Shown here one piece after another: positions 9,095 to 20,483 of a DNA stretch of 64,000 nucleotides (positions within the stretch are counted from its first letter, which is position 1; each line of letters opens with the position of its first letter). The translations under genes and the position numbers were made by a program. This DNA comes from Methylotenera sp. (GTDB lineage: Bacteria; Pseudomonadota; Gammaproteobacteria; Burkholderiales; Methylophilaceae): the NCBI GenBank assembly GCA_030693535.1, contig JAUYAL010000046.1:1-64000 (forward strand). The letters are read 5' to 3'. The notes below the pieces were generated by a model that saw only the letters and a list, made by a program, of their open reading frames with translations, was not told the DNA's origin and did no database searches.

Positions 9095-9485
9095 TTTTCT
9101 TAACTTCCGCGTATATTTCTTCCGGGCTCTTGATGACAGGCTGATCAACGTGCCATTCATCATTCTCAAGCTTTTTAAAAAAACAGTTATGTCGCCCAGT
9201 ATGACAGGCAATGCCACCAACTTGTTCTACATTAATCAAAATGACGTCTTCATCACAGTCTAAACGAATCTCATGCACACGTTGTACATGGCCTGACTCT
9301 TCACCCTTACGCCATAATCTATTGCGTGACCGTGACCAATAAACAGCTTGCATAGTGTCATTGGTCAATTGCAACGCTTCACGGTTCATCCATGCAAACA
9401 TGAGGATGCGTCCTGTGTCATATTCTTGCGCGATAACAGGTACAAGCCCATTTGCATCCCAACTAATATCATCTAGCCAGCTCAA
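9087..9485 (-). CDS. hisI: Phosphoribosyl-AMP cyclohydrolase
   Basis: The third step of histidine synthesis. A 132-residue monofunctional enzyme with the metal-binding segment [15 protein letters not shown] and the conserved [13 protein letters not shown]ys/His site; [17 protein letters not shown] is the classic PR-AMP cyclohydrolase stretch. The ATG overlaps the hisF stop by four bases (ATGA), and its stop overlaps the hisE GTG, so hisF, hisI and hisE look translationally coupled. Confidence 0.96.
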   Translation of the reverse strand: MSWLDDISWDANGLVPVIAQEYDTGRILMFAWMNREALQLTNDTMQAVYWSRSRNRLWRKGEESGHVQRVHEIRLDCDEDVILINVEQVGGIACHTGRHNCFFKKLENDEWHVDQPVIKSPEEIYAEVKKSE

Positions 9486-10246
9486 AGCCTTACCTCAATA
9501 CCATTTCTCTGCATATATTCCTTGGCCTGCTTAACGGTATATTCACCATAATGAAAAATACTCGCTGCAAGCACGGCATCAGCGCCACCTTCTTTTACGC
9601 CATCAACTAAGTGCTGTAAATTTCCCACACCGCCGGAGGCAATAATCGGCACATCAACTGCATTTGAAATGGCTTTATTTAACGGGTTATTGAAGCCAAT
9701 TTTTGTGCCATCTCTATCCATACTAGTGACTAACAGCTCGCCGGCACCTAGTTTGGCCATGTATTCAGCCCACTTAACGGCATCTAAACCTGTTGCTTTG
9801 CGTCCGCCGTGAGTAAACACTTCCCACTCAAAAGGCTGGTTATCTACTTTTTTTGCATCAATCGCAACCACGATACATTGCGAACCAAATCGACTTGCAG
9901 CATCTTGCACCATTTGCGGATTAAGCACTGCGGTGGTGTTAATGCTGACTTTATCTGCACCCGCATTTAACAATCTGCGCACATCTTCAACTTCGCGTAC
10001 TCCACCACCTACCGTTAATGGAATAAAAACTTGAGAAGCAACTTCTTCAATAATATGTAGAATCAAGCCACGATTATCTGAGCTAGCAGTAATATCTAAA
10101 AACGTGAGTTCATCGGCACCTTGTTCATCATAGCGCTTTGCAATTTCAACTGGGTCACCCGCATCGCGCAACTCTAAAAAGTTAATACCTTTAACTACAC
10201 GTCCATCGGTCACATCTAGACATGGAATAATTCGTTTAGCGAGCAC
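9482..10246 (-). CDS. hisF: Imidazole glycerol phosphate synthase, cyclase subunit
   Basis: A 254-residue beta-alpha barrel that joins ammonia from HisH to PRFAR, giving IGP and AICAR. The N-terminal IIPCLDV carries the catalytic Asp near residue 11 and the second Asp is in TSMDRDGT near 130; the phosphate-binding ends VGGGVR and ASGGVG are visible. It starts at GTG (10246-10244), 11 nt inside the end of hisA. Confidence 0.97.
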   Translation of the reverse strand: MLAKRIIPCLDVTDGRVVKGINFLELRDAGDPVEIAKRYDEQGADELTFLDITASSDNRGLILHIIEEVASQVFIPLTVGGGVREVEDVRRLLNAGADKVSINTTAVLNPQMVQDAASRFGSQCIVVAIDAKKVDNQPFEWEVFTHGGRKATGLDAVKWAEYMAKLGAGELLVTSMDRDGTKIGFNNPLNKAISNAVDVPIIASGGVGNLQHLVDGVKEGGADAVLAASIFHYGEYTVKQAKEYMQRNGIEVRL

Positions 10247-10979
10247 TTAATTCATCCGCTAGTTTTTGTGCTACAGTAAAATCCAAGGTACCCTCGTAAA
10301 TTGCACGACCAGTGATAGTACCGATAATACCTTCTGCAGCTACTGCGCAAAGTTTACGCACATCCTCTAAGTTCGTTACCCCGCCAGAAGCAATAACTGG
10401 AATCGTCAAAGCCTGCGCCAGCGCAACTGTTGCTTCAATATTCACACCAGTTAACATGCCATCACGGCCAATGTCGGTATAAACAATTGAACTGACGCCA
10501 TATCCTTCAAATTTTTTAGCTAAATCAATCACATCATGCCCTGTGAGTTTCGACCAACCATCAATTGCCACCTTGCCATCCTTAGCATCTAGACCAACCA
10601 TCACCTGCCCAGGAAATGCATCGCAAGCCTCATGTAGAAATCCAGGAACTTTTACAGCAGCTGTTCCAATAATCACAAAATCAATTCCGCTATCTAAATA
10701 TCGTTCAATGGTTTCTAAATCACGAATACCGCCTCCCAGTTGAATGGGAATTTCACCCTTTACAGCCGCAACGATAGATTTAATCGCACCTTCATTCACA
10801 GGTTTACCTGCAAATGCGCCATTTAAATCTACCAAATGTAAGCGTTTACCACCGCTATCTACCCAATGGCGTGCCATGGCACCTGGGTCTTCAGAAAATA
10901 CGGTGGATTCTTCCATTAAGCCTTGTTTTAGTCTTACACATTGGCCGTCTTTAAGATCAATTGCTGGGATAATTAACAT
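10236..10979 (-). CDS. hisA: Phosphoribosylformimino-5-aminoimidazole carboxamide ribotide isomerase
   Basis: The fourth step of histidine synthesis (ProFAR to PRFAR), a half-barrel-duplicated TIM barrel homologous to His[18 protein letters not shown] carries the catalytic Asp8, and YTDIGRDGM the second Asp near 130. It is 247 residues, the expected length. It overlaps hisF; a 93-nt AT-rich gap separates it from hisH. Confidence 0.97.
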   Translation of the reverse strand: MLIIPAIDLKDGQCVRLKQGLMEESTVFSEDPGAMARHWVDSGGKRLHLVDLNGAFAGKPVNEGAIKSIVAAVKGEIPIQLGGGIRDLETIERYLDSGIDFVIIGTAAVKVPGFLHEACDAFPGQVMVGLDAKDGKVAIDGWSKLTGHDVIDLAKKFEGYGVSSIVYTDIGRDGMLTGVNIEATVALAQALTIPVIASGGVTNLEDVRKLCAVAAEGIIGTITGRAIYEGTLDFTVAQKLADELSAR

Positions 10980-11072
10980 AATGATTTGATATTGCGATAT
11001 TTGATAATAGTTGAAATTTGGCGATTAAATATATTCTAAAAATAAAAATTCCTAATGCAGACTTATATTTAT

Positions 11073-11726
11073 TTAAGGTAACCAGTCTACGAAATTACTT
11101 AACATTTGCAATCCTGCAGATGCACTTTTTTCTGGGTGAAACTGAACTGCGAACAGATTTTCTTGTGCAATCGCACTGGTAAAAGCTTTTGGGTACTCAC
11201 TATAGCCTGTAATAATAAGCGCATCATCAGGTTGCACATAATAACTATGCACATAGTAAAATCTCGCACCATCTTCTATATTTTTCCATAAAACATGCGC
11301 TTGCGGATTTTTTGTCTGATAAACCTGATTCCAACCCATATGTGGCACTTTTAATTTATCGCCATTCGTATCGTGCATTTCTGTAGCAGCGAATCGCTTC
11401 ACATTTCCTTTAAACAGACCTAATCCAGCAACATTACCTTCTTCAGAATGTTCAAACAGCATTTGCAAGCCTATGCAAATACCTAGAAATGGCTTATTAC
11501 TTGCAGCGTGTATTACTGAGTCACGTAACCCGCGCGCGTCAAGCTCACGAATACAATCCGGCATCCCACCTTGACCTGGGAATACAATACGTTCAGCATT
11601 TTCTATCTCTGCTGGGTTACTTGTAACCAACACGTTTTTGCTAGGTGCGACATGCTCTAGTGCTTTAGACACTGAACGCAAATTGCCCATGCCATAGTCT
11701 ACAACTGCTATATCAATTTTTTTCAT
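11073..11726 (-). CDS. hisH: Imidazole glycerol phosphate synthase, glutaminase subunit
   Basis: A class I glutamine amidotransferase supplying ammonia to HisF. The nucleophile is C84 in GICIGLQ, and the catalytic His/Glu pair lies in QFHPEKS near 196-200. VVDYGMGNLRSVSKAL is the standard N-terminus. 217 residues, monofunctional. Confidence 0.97.
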   Translation of the reverse strand: MKKIDIAVVDYGMGNLRSVSKALEHVAPSKNVLVTSNPAEIENAERIVFPGQGGMPDCIRELDARGLRDSVIHAASNKPFLGICIGLQMLFEHSEEGNVAGLGLFKGNVKRFAATEMHDTNGDKLKVPHMGWNQVYQTKNPQAHVLWKNIEDGARFYYVHSYYVQPDDALIITGYSEYPKAFTSAIAQENLFAVQFHPEKSASAGLQMLSNFVDWLP

Positions 11727-11774
11727 ACTACAATTTTCATGGGGTTGCCACTAAAGCGTTACGGTGATTTAAGT

Positions 11775-12362
11775 TTATAAACTTCCTTTAGTGGACGGCA
11801 TAATACCTGCCATGCGAGAATCCAACTCAACGGCCATACGAAGAGCTCGGCCAAAAGCTTTAAAAATTGTTTCAGCCTGGTGATGGGCGTTATGGCCTTT
11901 TAGATTGTCAATATGTAAGGTGACATTAGCGTGATTCACAAAACCTTGAAAAAACTCGTGTATTAAATCAACATCAAATTCACCAATTGCAGCACGTGTA
12001 AAAACGCAGCCGAACTCTAATCCTGGTCGACCAGAAACATCTAAAACTACGCGGGACAAAGCCTCATCCAGAGGCACATAGGCATGACCATATCTGCGTA
12101 TCCCTTTTTTATCACCAATCGCTTTTGCAAAAGCTTGGCCAAGAGTAATACCAATATCTTCAACAGTATGATGCGCATCGATGTGCAAATCACCTTTGGC
12201 ATTAACGCTAATATCCATCATGCCATGACGGGCGATTTGATCTAGCATGTGATCTAGAAAACCCAAGCCTGTATTGTATTGGGATAGGCCTGTACCATCT
12301 AAATTAATAGCGACAGTGATTTGTGTTTCTAAGGTATTTCTAACTACTTCTGCAGAGCGCAT
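11775..12362 (-). CDS. hisB: Imidazoleglycerol-phosphate dehydratase (monofunctional)
   Basis: A 195-residue manganese enzyme converting IGP to imidazole acetol phosphate. It shows the metal-binding repeats [21 protein letters not shown] and [13 protein letters not shown]. There is no fused histidinol-phosphatase domain, and no separate phosphatase gene is in the cluster, so that step must be encoded elsewhere. Its upstream neighbour is hps instead of hisC. Confidence 0.97.
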   Translation of the reverse strand: MRSAEVVRNTLETQITVAINLDGTGLSQYNTGLGFLDHMLDQIARHGMMDISVNAKGDLHIDAHHTVEDIGITLGQAFAKAIGDKKGIRRYGHAYVPLDEALSRVVLDVSGRPGLEFGCVFTRAAIGEFDVDLIHEFFQGFVNHANVTLHIDNLKGHNAHHQAETIFKAFGRALRMAVELDSRMAGIMPSTKGSL

Positions 12363-12502
12363 ATTGAATCACTTAAGATAAAGTGCATATTAATTGATAA
12401 GTAAATATTTTAACCTAATCCAGATGCTCTATGTTTTTTTGAGCACATTAAACCTAACAACATTCCAAATCTGTAACAAATAAACTTCCTTGCTAACAAA
12501 GA

Positions 12503-12546
12503 ACAAAGCCTAGCAAGATGTATAAAATATCTTTACTAGGCTTTGT
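12503..12546 (-). terminator. Predicted terminator of hps
   Basis: A perfect 11-bp inverted repeat: ACAAAGCCTAG at 12503-12513 and CTAGGCTTTGT at 12536-12546, with a 22-nt loop that can pair again (AAGAT/ATCTT). On the reverse strand the stem is followed by a T-rich stretch (TCTTTGTT). It sits 82 nt past the hps stop and separates hps from hisB. Confidence 0.7.
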
Positions 12547-12628
12547 ATTCATCAGCTTTCGCTAATCATTTATCTTACTAAAAATTCTTGGCGGGATAAC
12601 TGCCAAAATTGATTAGGTAATTAAATAA

Positions 12629-13525
12629 TTATTGAGCAGCTTCTGGCGCAGCAGCGTCAACAGCAGTTGTCACAGCATCAGCTGCTGCTTCTGCCGCTGG
12701 TGCAGCTTCTTCAACTACAGCGGCTGCGGCATCAACAGCTGGAGCAGCCATTTCAGTCACTGCAGGAGCAGCTTCATCAACAGCTGTTTCTACAGCCTCT
12801 TTTTTACCACCCATTAAAGCAAATAGTAATACAAGCACTGCTACGCCAATGATCCATGGTAGGAACTTCTTGATACCACCAGCACTAGCAGAACCGCCAT
12901 GTGCAATTGCTGTAATTTCAGCAGCAGCAGCAGCAGGGTCAGCAGCGCCATAGATAGCAGCACCAGCAACGATAATAGTTGCGCCTGCATCTTTAACTTG
13001 TTGTGTTGTTGTAGCTTTAACGCCACCCGCAACTGAAATATCAACGCCTAGATTTAAACCAGCAACCATTGCTAAGTCATTAAAAGGTGTTTGACCAGCA
13101 GCTTGTTGATCTAAACCAGTGTGAACGCCAATGATATGCGCACCCAATTTAGCCACTTCTTGTGTACGTGTTTTTTTATCAGCAACGTTGATCAAATCAA
13201 CTTGTGCTTTTTTGCCGTATTTATTAGCAACATCAATTACACCTTTAATTGTACCAATATCAGCAGTACCTAAAACTGTACAGATATCTGCACCAGCTTT
13301 GTAGAATGGCTCAGCTTCGTAGAAACCAGCATCCATTGTTTTTAAGTCAACTAAGATTTTGTTGTTTGGGAATTTAGCACGTAAAACTTCAAGTAATTTG
13401 ATACCGTTATGCTTAATGCATGGTGTACCAATTTCCAAGATATCTACATGTGGGGCAACTTTAGTTGCTAAAGCGACGGTACCGTCAAAATCTAATGAAT
13501 CTACTGCCATTTGGGTTTGTGCCAT
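12629..13525 (-). CDS. hps: 3-hexulose-6-phosphate synthase with C-terminal membrane helix and Ala-rich tail
   Basis: It condenses formaldehyde with ribulose 5-phosphate, the entry step of the ribulose monophosphate cycle. Residues 1-210 are a complete HPS domain of the OMP-decarboxylase superfamily: the catalytic DLKTMD stretch (D60, K62, D65), VDLINV, GVHTGLD and the phosphate-binding SVAGGVK and IIVAGAAI. Typical HPS ends near 210. Here a Gly/Ser/Ala linker leads into a hydrophobic helix (about 221-238, flanked by KK on both sides) and an Ala/Glu/Pro/Val-rich tail (243-298). The frame is open and codon use is uniform through the junction. A strong Shine-Dalgarno (GGAGGA) precedes the ATG. 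It interrupts hisC-hisB and has its own leader hairpin and terminator. Confidence 0.93.
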   Translation of the reverse strand: MAQTQMAVDSLDFDGTVALATKVAPHVDILEIGTPCIKHNGIKLLEVLRAKFPNNKILVDLKTMDAGFYEAEPFYKAGADICTVLGTADIGTIKGVIDVANKYGKKAQVDLINVADKKTRTQEVAKLGAHIIGVHTGLDQQAAGQTPFNDLAMVAGLNLGVDISVAGGVKATTTQQVKDAGATIIVAGAAIYGAADPAAAAAEITAIAHGGSASAGGIKKFLPWIIGVAVLVLLFALMGGKKEAVETAVDEAAPAVTEMAAPAVDAAAAVVEEAAPAAEAAADAVTTAVDAAAPEAAQ

Positions 13526-13544
13526 ACTACATCCTCCAACTAAA

Positions 13545-13570
13545 AAGTAAATCTACATAGAGATTTACTT
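13545..13570 (-). promoter_or_regulatory. Perfect inverted repeat in the hps leader
   Basis: AAGTAAATCT (13545-13554) and AGATTTACTT (13561-13570) are exact inverted repeats with a 6-nt spacer. It lies just upstream of the hps ribosome-binding site (GGAGGA, about 13532-13537). It could be an mRNA 5' stabilising hairpin or an operator. The remaining upstream gap to hisC (13571-13759) is very AT-rich, presumably holds the hps promoter, and shows no unambiguous -35/-10 pair. Confidence 0.55.
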
Positions 13571-13759
13571 AAGATTAAAAATACGAATTAAAGTAATTAT
13601 TTTTGTGTATAAAAACACATTTCGCGATAATAACACGCAGTTAATAAGGAATTGAATAAAAATTTTGCTTATTTGACTGTTTTTATCATTTTTTTAGTAT
13701 TTTCACTGCAAATATATGATTTTTCAGTCATTAAAGTAAGAATTTATATAGAGTTTGTA

Positions 13760-14827
13760 CTAGTTCTTAGATAGTAGCTGAGAAAGTGTGCTAATCAGAA
13801 ATTTTGACTGCTCATCTGTGCCTATCGTTATTCTTAGGTAAGGTGAGATTCGACTCGGTGCTTTAAAATGACGCACGATAATATTTTTTTGTCGCAGTAA
13901 CAACGTGAGTTCTGCACCATCCTTAATTTTATGCTTAGCAAAAATAAAATTTGCGCCAGAAGGTAGCACATCAAAACCCAATTTCGTTAAATCCTTCACT
14001 AGTAAGTCGCGTGTTTTAATGACTTGACTGCATGTTTCTTCGAAATAGGCCGTATCTTGCATAGCAGCAACAGCACCTGCAGAAGCAAAACGATCTATCG
14101 GGTATGAGTTAAAACTATCTTTTACACGTATAAGTGCTTCGATTAAATCTACATGACCTAAAGCATATCCAACACGCAAGCCCGCTAAAGATCTCGCTTT
14201 AGATAAAGAATGTGTTACCAATAAGTTAGGATAAGTGTTGATTAACTTGACGGCAGATTCAGTGCCAAAGTCGACATAAGCCTCATCAATCACAACGACT
14301 GACTGCGTATTGGATTTTAATAATTCTTCAATTTTAGCAAGCGCTAATGGAATGCCAGTAGGTGCATTCGGATTAGGAAATATAATGCCGCCATTGGGTT
14401 GGTCATAATTATCTAGATTAATCGTGAAGTCTTCTGCTAGTGGTACGGTTAGATATTCAATATCATACAAACCACAATATACTGGATAGAAACTATAAGT
14501 AATATCGGGAAATAGTAAAGGTCTACTATGTTTTAAAAGCGCTTGAAACACATGCGCCAAAACCTCATCCGAGCCATTACCTACAAAGACTTGATTAGCG
14601 CGCAAATTATAAGTGTGCGCTATTGCTACTTTTAGCGCATCTGAATTCGGATCTGGATATAGTCGCAAAGTATCAGCCGCTTCAAGCTTAAGCGCTGCAA
14701 TCACTTTAGGGCTAGGGCCATAAGGATTTTCATTGGTATTAAGCTTGACTAAATTATCTAGCTTTGGCTGTTCGCCTGGCACATAAGGGGTTAGCTTATG
14801 GACAATATCACTCCAAAATTTACTCAT
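13760..14827 (-). CDS. hisC: Histidinol-phosphate aminotransferase
   Basis: A PLP-dependent fold-type I aminotransferase of 355 residues (imidazole acetol phosphate to histidinol phosphate). It has [11 protein letters not shown] near the N-terminus, the [11 protein letters not shown]sp/Tyr pair that holds the cofactor, and the Schiff-base lysine in [13 protein letters not shown]. It lies 5 nt after hisD. The downstream gap holds the hps control region. Confidence 0.96.
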   Translation of the reverse strand: MSKFWSDIVHKLTPYVPGEQPKLDNLVKLNTNENPYGPSPKVIAALKLEAADTLRLYPDPNSDALKVAIAHTYNLRANQVFVGNGSDEVLAHVFQALLKHSRPLLFPDITYSFYPVYCGLYDIEYLTVPLAEDFTINLDNYDQPNGGIIFPNPNAPTGIPLALAKIEELLKSNTQSVVVIDEAYVDFGTESAVKLINTYPNLLVTHSLSKARSLAGLRVGYALGHVDLIEALIRVKDSFNSYPIDRFASAGAVAAMQDTAYFEETCSQVIKTRDLLVKDLTKLGFDVLPSGANFIFAKHKIKDGAELTLLLRQKNIIVRHFKAPSRISPYLRITIGTDEQSKFLISTLSQLLSKN

Positions 14828-14832
14828 TTTAA

Positions 14833-16131
14833 CTAGCTTTTCAACCGATATTCAGCTGATCTCGCGTGCGCCTGCAGTCCTTCGCCATAAGCTAAAGTAG
14901 CCGCCACCTTACCTAAAACTTGTGCACCTTCAGAAGAAACCATAATCAAACTCGAGCGTTTTTGAAAATCATAGACGCCCAACGGAGATGAGAAGCGCGC
15001 CGTACGTGAAGTTGGCAACACATGATTCGGACCTGCGCAATAATCACCCAGTGCTTCGCAGGTATTGCGCCCCATAAATATCGCACCTGCATGTTTAATT
15101 TTTTTGCTGAACGCTAATGGCTCATCCATAGATAATTCCAAATGTTCGGGTGCAATATAATTACAAATTTCTGCAGCTTCAGCCAAATCGCGTACTTGAA
15201 TCAAGGCTCCGCGGTCAGTCAATGAGGTTCTTATGATGTCTTTACGAGGCATTTCTTCAACAAGCCGTTGTATACTTGAGCTAACTTTATCTAAAAACTC
15301 GGCATCTGGGCTTAATAGAATAGCTTGCGCCAACTCATCATGCTCTGCTTGGCTAAATAGATCCATCGCCACCCAATCTGGGTTAGTTTTTCCATCACAA
15401 ATCACCAAAATTTCAGAGGGCCCTGCTACCATATCAATGCCAACTACACCAAACACGCGCCGTTTAGCTGCGGCTACATAGGCATTACCAGGCCCAACTA
15501 CTTTATCTACTTGTGGCACTGTTTCGGTTCCGTAAGCAAGTGCGCCCACACCCTGTGCACCACCGATGCAAAACACACGATCCACACCAGAAATTGCCGC
15601 AGCGGCTAACACTAACTGATTGCGCTCACCATTAGGCGTAGGCACAACCATAATCAACTCTTTAACGCCCGCCACTTTAGCTGGAATCGCATTCATCAAT
15701 ACACTAGATGGATAAGCTGCCTTACCACCAGGCACATACAGACCCACTCGGTCTAATGATGTGACTTGCTGCCCAAGTAATGTTCCATCAGCTTCAGTAT
15801 AGCTCCAAGAAGACATGAGTTGTCTTTCGTGGTAACTGCGCACGCGGTCTGCTGCAGTTTTTAAAGCATCACGCTGATTGGCAGGCAAATTATTCAACGC
15901 AGCCGTCAGCTCGGTTTGACTAATTTCTAACTCAAGTAAACTAGTAGCGCTAGTTTTATCAAAACGGTTGGTGTACTCCAAGACTGCAGCATCACCACGC
16001 TTTTTAACATCTTTAAGAATATCTGCCACGACCAAATCTACGCTGTCATCTTGCGCTGTTTCAAAGGCTAGCAAAGCTTTTAAATTGTTATCAAAATCTG
16101 CATCTGCAGTGGATAAGCGTCTTATTTTCAT
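14833..16131 (-). CDS. hisD: Histidinol dehydrogenase
   Basis: A zinc-dependent 432-residue enzyme for the last two oxidations, to histidine. Recognisable blocks are [16 protein letters not shown], the [15 protein letters not shown]-binding stretch, [10 protein letters not shown], the zinc/catalytic [14 protein letters not shown], and the catalytic EHLE region ([10 protein letters not shown]). It lies in hisG-hisD-hisC order. Confidence 0.97.
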   Translation of the reverse strand: MKIRRLSTADADFDNNLKALLAFETAQDDSVDLVVADILKDVKKRGDAAVLEYTNRFDKTSATSLLELEISQTELTAALNNLPANQRDALKTAADRVRSYHERQLMSSWSYTEADGTLLGQQVTSLDRVGLYVPGGKAAYPSSVLMNAIPAKVAGVKELIMVVPTPNGERNQLVLAAAAISGVDRVFCIGGAQGVGALAYGTETVPQVDKVVGPGNAYVAAAKRRVFGVVGIDMVAGPSEILVICDGKTNPDWVAMDLFSQAEHDELAQAILLSPDAEFLDKVSSSIQRLVEEMPRKDIIRTSLTDRGALIQVRDLAEAAEICNYIAPEHLELSMDEPLAFSKKIKHAGAIFMGRNTCEALGDYCAGPNHVLPTSRTARFSSPLGVYDFQKRSSLIMVSSEGAQVLGKVAATLAYGEGLQAHARSAEYRLKS

Positions 16132-16184
16132 ACTTTTTGACCTATTCTTTAATCTAAATCTATGTAGTTAATATATTTATTAAT

Positions 16185-16829
16185 TTATTGCCTAGATGCA
16201 ATCGCATTTGAAAATGCATCCATAATTGGCTGAATTTTGGCACGATTAAGCTTCAGTGACGCTTGGTTCACTACTAATCTTGAGCTAATATCACCAACCT
16301 CTTCTACTGCTTTGAGGTTATTTGCGCGTAAAGTTCCACCCGTACTTACCAAATCGACAATCACATCGGCCAAGCCAACTAGTGGGCCTAATTCCATTGA
16401 GCCATAAAGTTTAATTAAATCAACGTGCATACCTTTAGCAGCAAAGTGTTCGCGGGCTGTTTTAACATATTTAGTCACTACTTTTAGCCGTGCGCCACTA
16501 CGAATAGAGCCAAAATAATCAAAGTCTTCACGCACAGCTACCATCATTTTGCATTTAGCAATTTGTAAATCTATTGGTTGATACAAGCCATCACCGCCAT
16601 GCTCATCCAGCACATCTTTACCTGCAATCCCTAAATCAGCCGCACCGTATTGCACATAAGTTGGCACATCGCTTGCACGGACAATAATTAAACGTACATC
16701 TTCACGATTTGTACCGATAATAAGTTTACGTGAAGACTCAGGATCTTCTGCTGGATGAATGTCCGCCGCTGCCAAGAGTGGTGTGGTTTCTTCAAAGATG
16801 CGGCCTTTTGAAAGGGCAATGGTAATCAT
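16185..16829 (-). CDS. hisG: ATP phosphoribosyltransferase, short form
   Basis: The committed step of histidine synthesis. At 214 residues it is the short HisG that lacks the C-terminal regulatory domain and needs a HisZ partner for allosteric control; no hisZ is in this window. It begins [15 protein letters not shown] and carries the PRPP-binding [15 protein letters not shown] near residue 160. It is two bases downstream of murA. Confidence 0.96.
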   Translation of the reverse strand: MITIALSKGRIFEETTPLLAAADIHPAEDPESSRKLIIGTNREDVRLIIVRASDVPTYVQYGAADLGIAGKDVLDEHGGDGLYQPIDLQIAKCKMMVAVREDFDYFGSIRSGARLKVVTKYVKTAREHFAAKGMHVDLIKLYGSMELGPLVGLADVIVDLVSTGGTLRANNLKAVEEVGDISSRLVVNQASLKLNRAKIQPIMDAFSNAIASRQ

Positions 16830-16831
16830 TG

Positions 16832-18094
<1,263 letters not shown>

Positions 18095-18421
18095 TTACTT
18101 AGCCACGCTGGAATTTAAAGAGCCTAACATGGTTTGAAGTTCACCATTTTCATACATTGAACGCATGATGTCTGACCCACCAACAAACTCACCCTTGATA
18201 TAAAGCTGTGGAATTGTTGGCCAGTTAGCATAAACTTTAATGCCTTCACGCACCGCCTGATCAGCCAGCACATCAACTGCTACATATTTTGTGTTACATG
18301 CATCTAAAATTTGCGTCGCCATATTAGAAAAGCCACATTGCGGAAATTTTGGGCTACCTTTCATGTAAAGCACTACAGGGTTAGTGGTGACGGTTTCTTT
18401 AATTTTTGCTTGCGTATCCAT
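18095..18421 (-). CDS. grxD: Monothiol CGFS-type glutaredoxin (GrxD/Grx4-like)
   Basis: A 108-residue monothiol glutaredoxin with the active site CGFS (C29-S32), the cis-Pro segment WPTIPQLY and the glutathione-binding GGSDIM. CGFS glutaredoxins carry or transfer [2Fe-2S] clusters and pair physically with BolA proteins. The adjacent upstream gene is a BolA homologue, which supports that partnership here. Confidence 0.95.
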   Translation of the reverse strand: MDTQAKIKETVTTNPVVLYMKGSPKFPQCGFSNMATQILDACNTKYVAVDVLADQAVREGIKVYANWPTIPQLYIKGEFVGGSDIMRSMYENGELQTMLGSLNSSVAK

Positions 18422-18442
18422 ATTGGCCTTTTTTAATAAAAT

Positions 18443-18700
18443 TTAACTATTAGTGCGATTTTCATGCCATTTTTCTGGCGTTAAAGTTTTCATTGAGAGT
18501 GCGTGAATCTCCGCGCGCATCCTATCGCCTAATGCCGCATAGACCAACTGATGCTGTTGCACCATGCTTTTTCCAACAAAAGCTTCACTCACTATAACTG
18601 CTTCAAAATGCGTACCGTCATCGCCTAATACTTTGATGTATTCACAAGTGAGATGTTGGGTAATATAGGTTTCTAATTGTTGCGCGCTTAACACTTTCAC
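18443..18700 (-). CDS. BolA/IbaG-family protein
   Basis: An 85-residue BolA-family protein (class II KH-like fold). The conserved block is [19 protein letters not shown] with the family His/Arg pattern. BolA proteins form cluster-bridged heterodimers with CGFS glutaredoxins, and grxD follows 21 nt downstream. The position between an ABC exporter and murA matches E. coli ibaG (yrbA) beside murA, so IbaG is the closer assignment. The start is probably GTG at 18700. Confidence 0.9.
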   Translation of the reverse strand: MKVLSAQQLETYITQHLTCEYIKVLGDDGTHFEAVIVSEAFVGKSMVQQHQLVYAALGDRMRAEIHALSMKTLTPEKWHENRTNS

Positions 18701-18727
18701 TTCACCTTTTTAACTGAGACTTTAAGC

Positions 18728-19528
18728 CTACCCTCTTAACTTATAACCTGATTTTAACATTTTTAGTGTAATCAATGCTAACACTAAGAAAGACGTACCG
18801 ACAATTGACAAACTAATTAACGGTGAAATGTCACCTTGGCCAAAAAAACCATACCTAAAACCATCTATCATATAAAAAAATGGGTTGAGTTGAGATATTT
18901 TTTGCCAAAATGGAGGTAATGAATGGATAGAATAAAACACGCCAGATAAAAATGACAATGGCATGATGATAAAGTTTTGAAATACTGCCATCTGATCAAA
19001 TCGATCAGCCCATATTCCAGCAATAATACCAAATGTACCTAAGAAGGCGCTACCCAGTAAAGCAAAGGCAAGAATCATCCATGGATGAACTACATGCAAG
19101 TCAACAAACCACATAGCCACCAAATAAATACATAAGCCTACAACCAGTCCACGAATAATGGCTGCCAATAAAAAAGCTGTGAAAAACTGTAAATAGGTCA
19201 ATGGTGTTAGTAAGACGAAAATAAGATTTCCCATTACTTTAGACTGAATTAAGCTAGATGAGCTATTGGCAAAAGCATTTTGCAAAACAGACATCATAAT
19301 CAGGCCTGGTATTAAAAAGGCGGTATAAGGTACGCCTTTATACACCTGCACATGACCTTCCAACACATGTGAAAAGATTAGTAGATAGAGTAAAGCCGTG
19401 ATGACAGGCGCTGCGACTGTTTGAAATCCGACTCGCCAAAAACGCAACATTTCTTTTTTCAATAGCGTCCAAGGGCCACGCCATGTAGGGGAGATTTTGT
19501 ACGCACCTACTCTAGAAAATTTTGGCAT
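18728..19528 (-). CDS. ABC-2 type transporter permease
   Basis: A 266-residue membrane protein of the ABC-2 family with six predicted helices and the family stretch MPLSFLSGVFYSIHSLPP about two thirds along. It is the partner of the ATPase gene directly upstream; the stop and start overlap by one base (TAATG). The YadG/YadH-type exporter pair has no confirmed substrate. Confidence 0.92.
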   Translation of the reverse strand: MPKFSRVGAYKISPTWRGPWTLLKKEMLRFWRVGFQTVAAPVITALLYLLIFSHVLEGHVQVYKGVPYTAFLIPGLIMMSVLQNAFANSSSSLIQSKVMGNLIFVLLTPLTYLQFFTAFLLAAIIRGLVVGLCIYLVAMWFVDLHVVHPWMILAFALLGSAFLGTFGIIAGIWADRFDQMAVFQNFIIMPLSFLSGVFYSIHSLPPFWQKISQLNPFFYMIDGFRYGFFGQGDISPLISLSIVGTSFLVLALITLKMLKSGYKLRG

Positions 19529-20430
19529 TATTGTTGACCTACTAATGATAAAAATACGTCTTCCAAATCTGCTTCGCTTAATTGCATATCAATCACCTTA
19601 ATATTTTCGCTTCTCAATACAGACAAAACAAATTCGATTTGTGCCATATCACTTAACGCAAAGGTAAAAACACCTTTTTCGTGGCTACGAAGCAATGCCT
19701 GTATTGCAACAGGCAAAACAACGTCGCCTAAGGTTAATCTCAACTTTTTACCTGAAAACTTATTCAGTAAGTTAGCCGTACTGTCTAAAGCAACAATTTC
19801 ACCTTGCTTCATCATGCCCACACGACTGCACAGAGTTTCAGCTTCTTCTAAATAATGCGTAGTCAAAATAATGGTATGGCCATCTTGGTTAAGCTTTTTA
19901 ATAAATCCCCATAGCATTAGGCGCAACTCTACATCAACGCCAGCGGTTGGCTCATCTAACACAATCACAGGTGGTTTATGCGCTAACGCTTGGGCGATAA
20001 GGGCACGGCGCTTCATACCGCCAGAAAGCTTACGCATATTAGTATGCGCCTTATCTGCAAGCCCTAAACCCTCAAGAATTTCATCTACCCATGCATCATT
20101 TTCGGGACCATGTCCAAAGTAACCTGCTTGAAACCGCAACATTTCACGCACATTAAAAAATGGATCAAATACGAGTTCTTGTGGCACGATGCCCAATAAT
20201 TGACGAGCTTGTTGATATTGCTTTACCACATCAAAACTCATTACAGAAATATCACCTGAACTGGGTTTGATTAGCCCTGCTAAAATACTAATTAAAGTAG
20301 ATTTTCCTGCACCATTTGGTCCAAGCAGAGCAAAAAACTCCCCCTGCTCTATTGTTAAATCGATGCCTTTAAGCGCATGCAGATTGCCAAAATACTTATG
20401 TATGTCATTGATTATAATTGCGGGAGTCAT
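19528..20430 (-). CDS. ABC transporter ATP-binding protein (YadG/DrrA-like)
   Basis: A 300-residue ABC ATPase. Walker A GPNGAGKST (about 36-44), signature LSGGMKRR, Walker B VIVLDEPTAG and the switch His in TTHYLEE. The C-terminal 80 residues form a DrrA-type extension. It forms an exporter with the permease encoded immediately after it. In several Betaproteobacteria this pair sits between mla and murA, as here. Confidence 0.94.
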   Translation of the reverse strand: MTPAIIINDIHKYFGNLHALKGIDLTIEQGEFFALLGPNGAGKSTLISILAGLIKPSSGDISVMSFDVVKQYQQARQLLGIVPQELVFDPFFNVREMLRFQAGYFGHGPENDAWVDEILEGLGLADKAHTNMRKLSGGMKRRALIAQALAHKPPVIVLDEPTAGVDVELRLMLWGFIKKLNQDGHTIILTTHYLEEAETLCSRVGMMKQGEIVALDSTANLLNKFSGKKLRLTLGDVVLPVAIQALLRSHEKGVFTFALSDMAQIEFVLSVLRSENIKVIDMQLSEADLEDVFLSLVGQQ

Positions 20431-20483
20431 GCTACTCTGATTAAAAATGGTGGCTTTAAAATATCGCTCACGTTAAATGAATT

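Noticed and set aside
12632..12852. Plus-strand frames opposite the hps tail (Gln/Ser/Cys-rich)
   Set aside because: They are antisense to the Ala-rich repeat and their composition is a direct consequence of GCA/GCT codons on the other strand.
12629..13525. hps tail as an assembly artefact joining two genes
   Set aside because: The frame is open, linker-helix-tail order is sensible, and the terminator follows the tail rather than the HPS domain. Kept as a real extension, to be verified.
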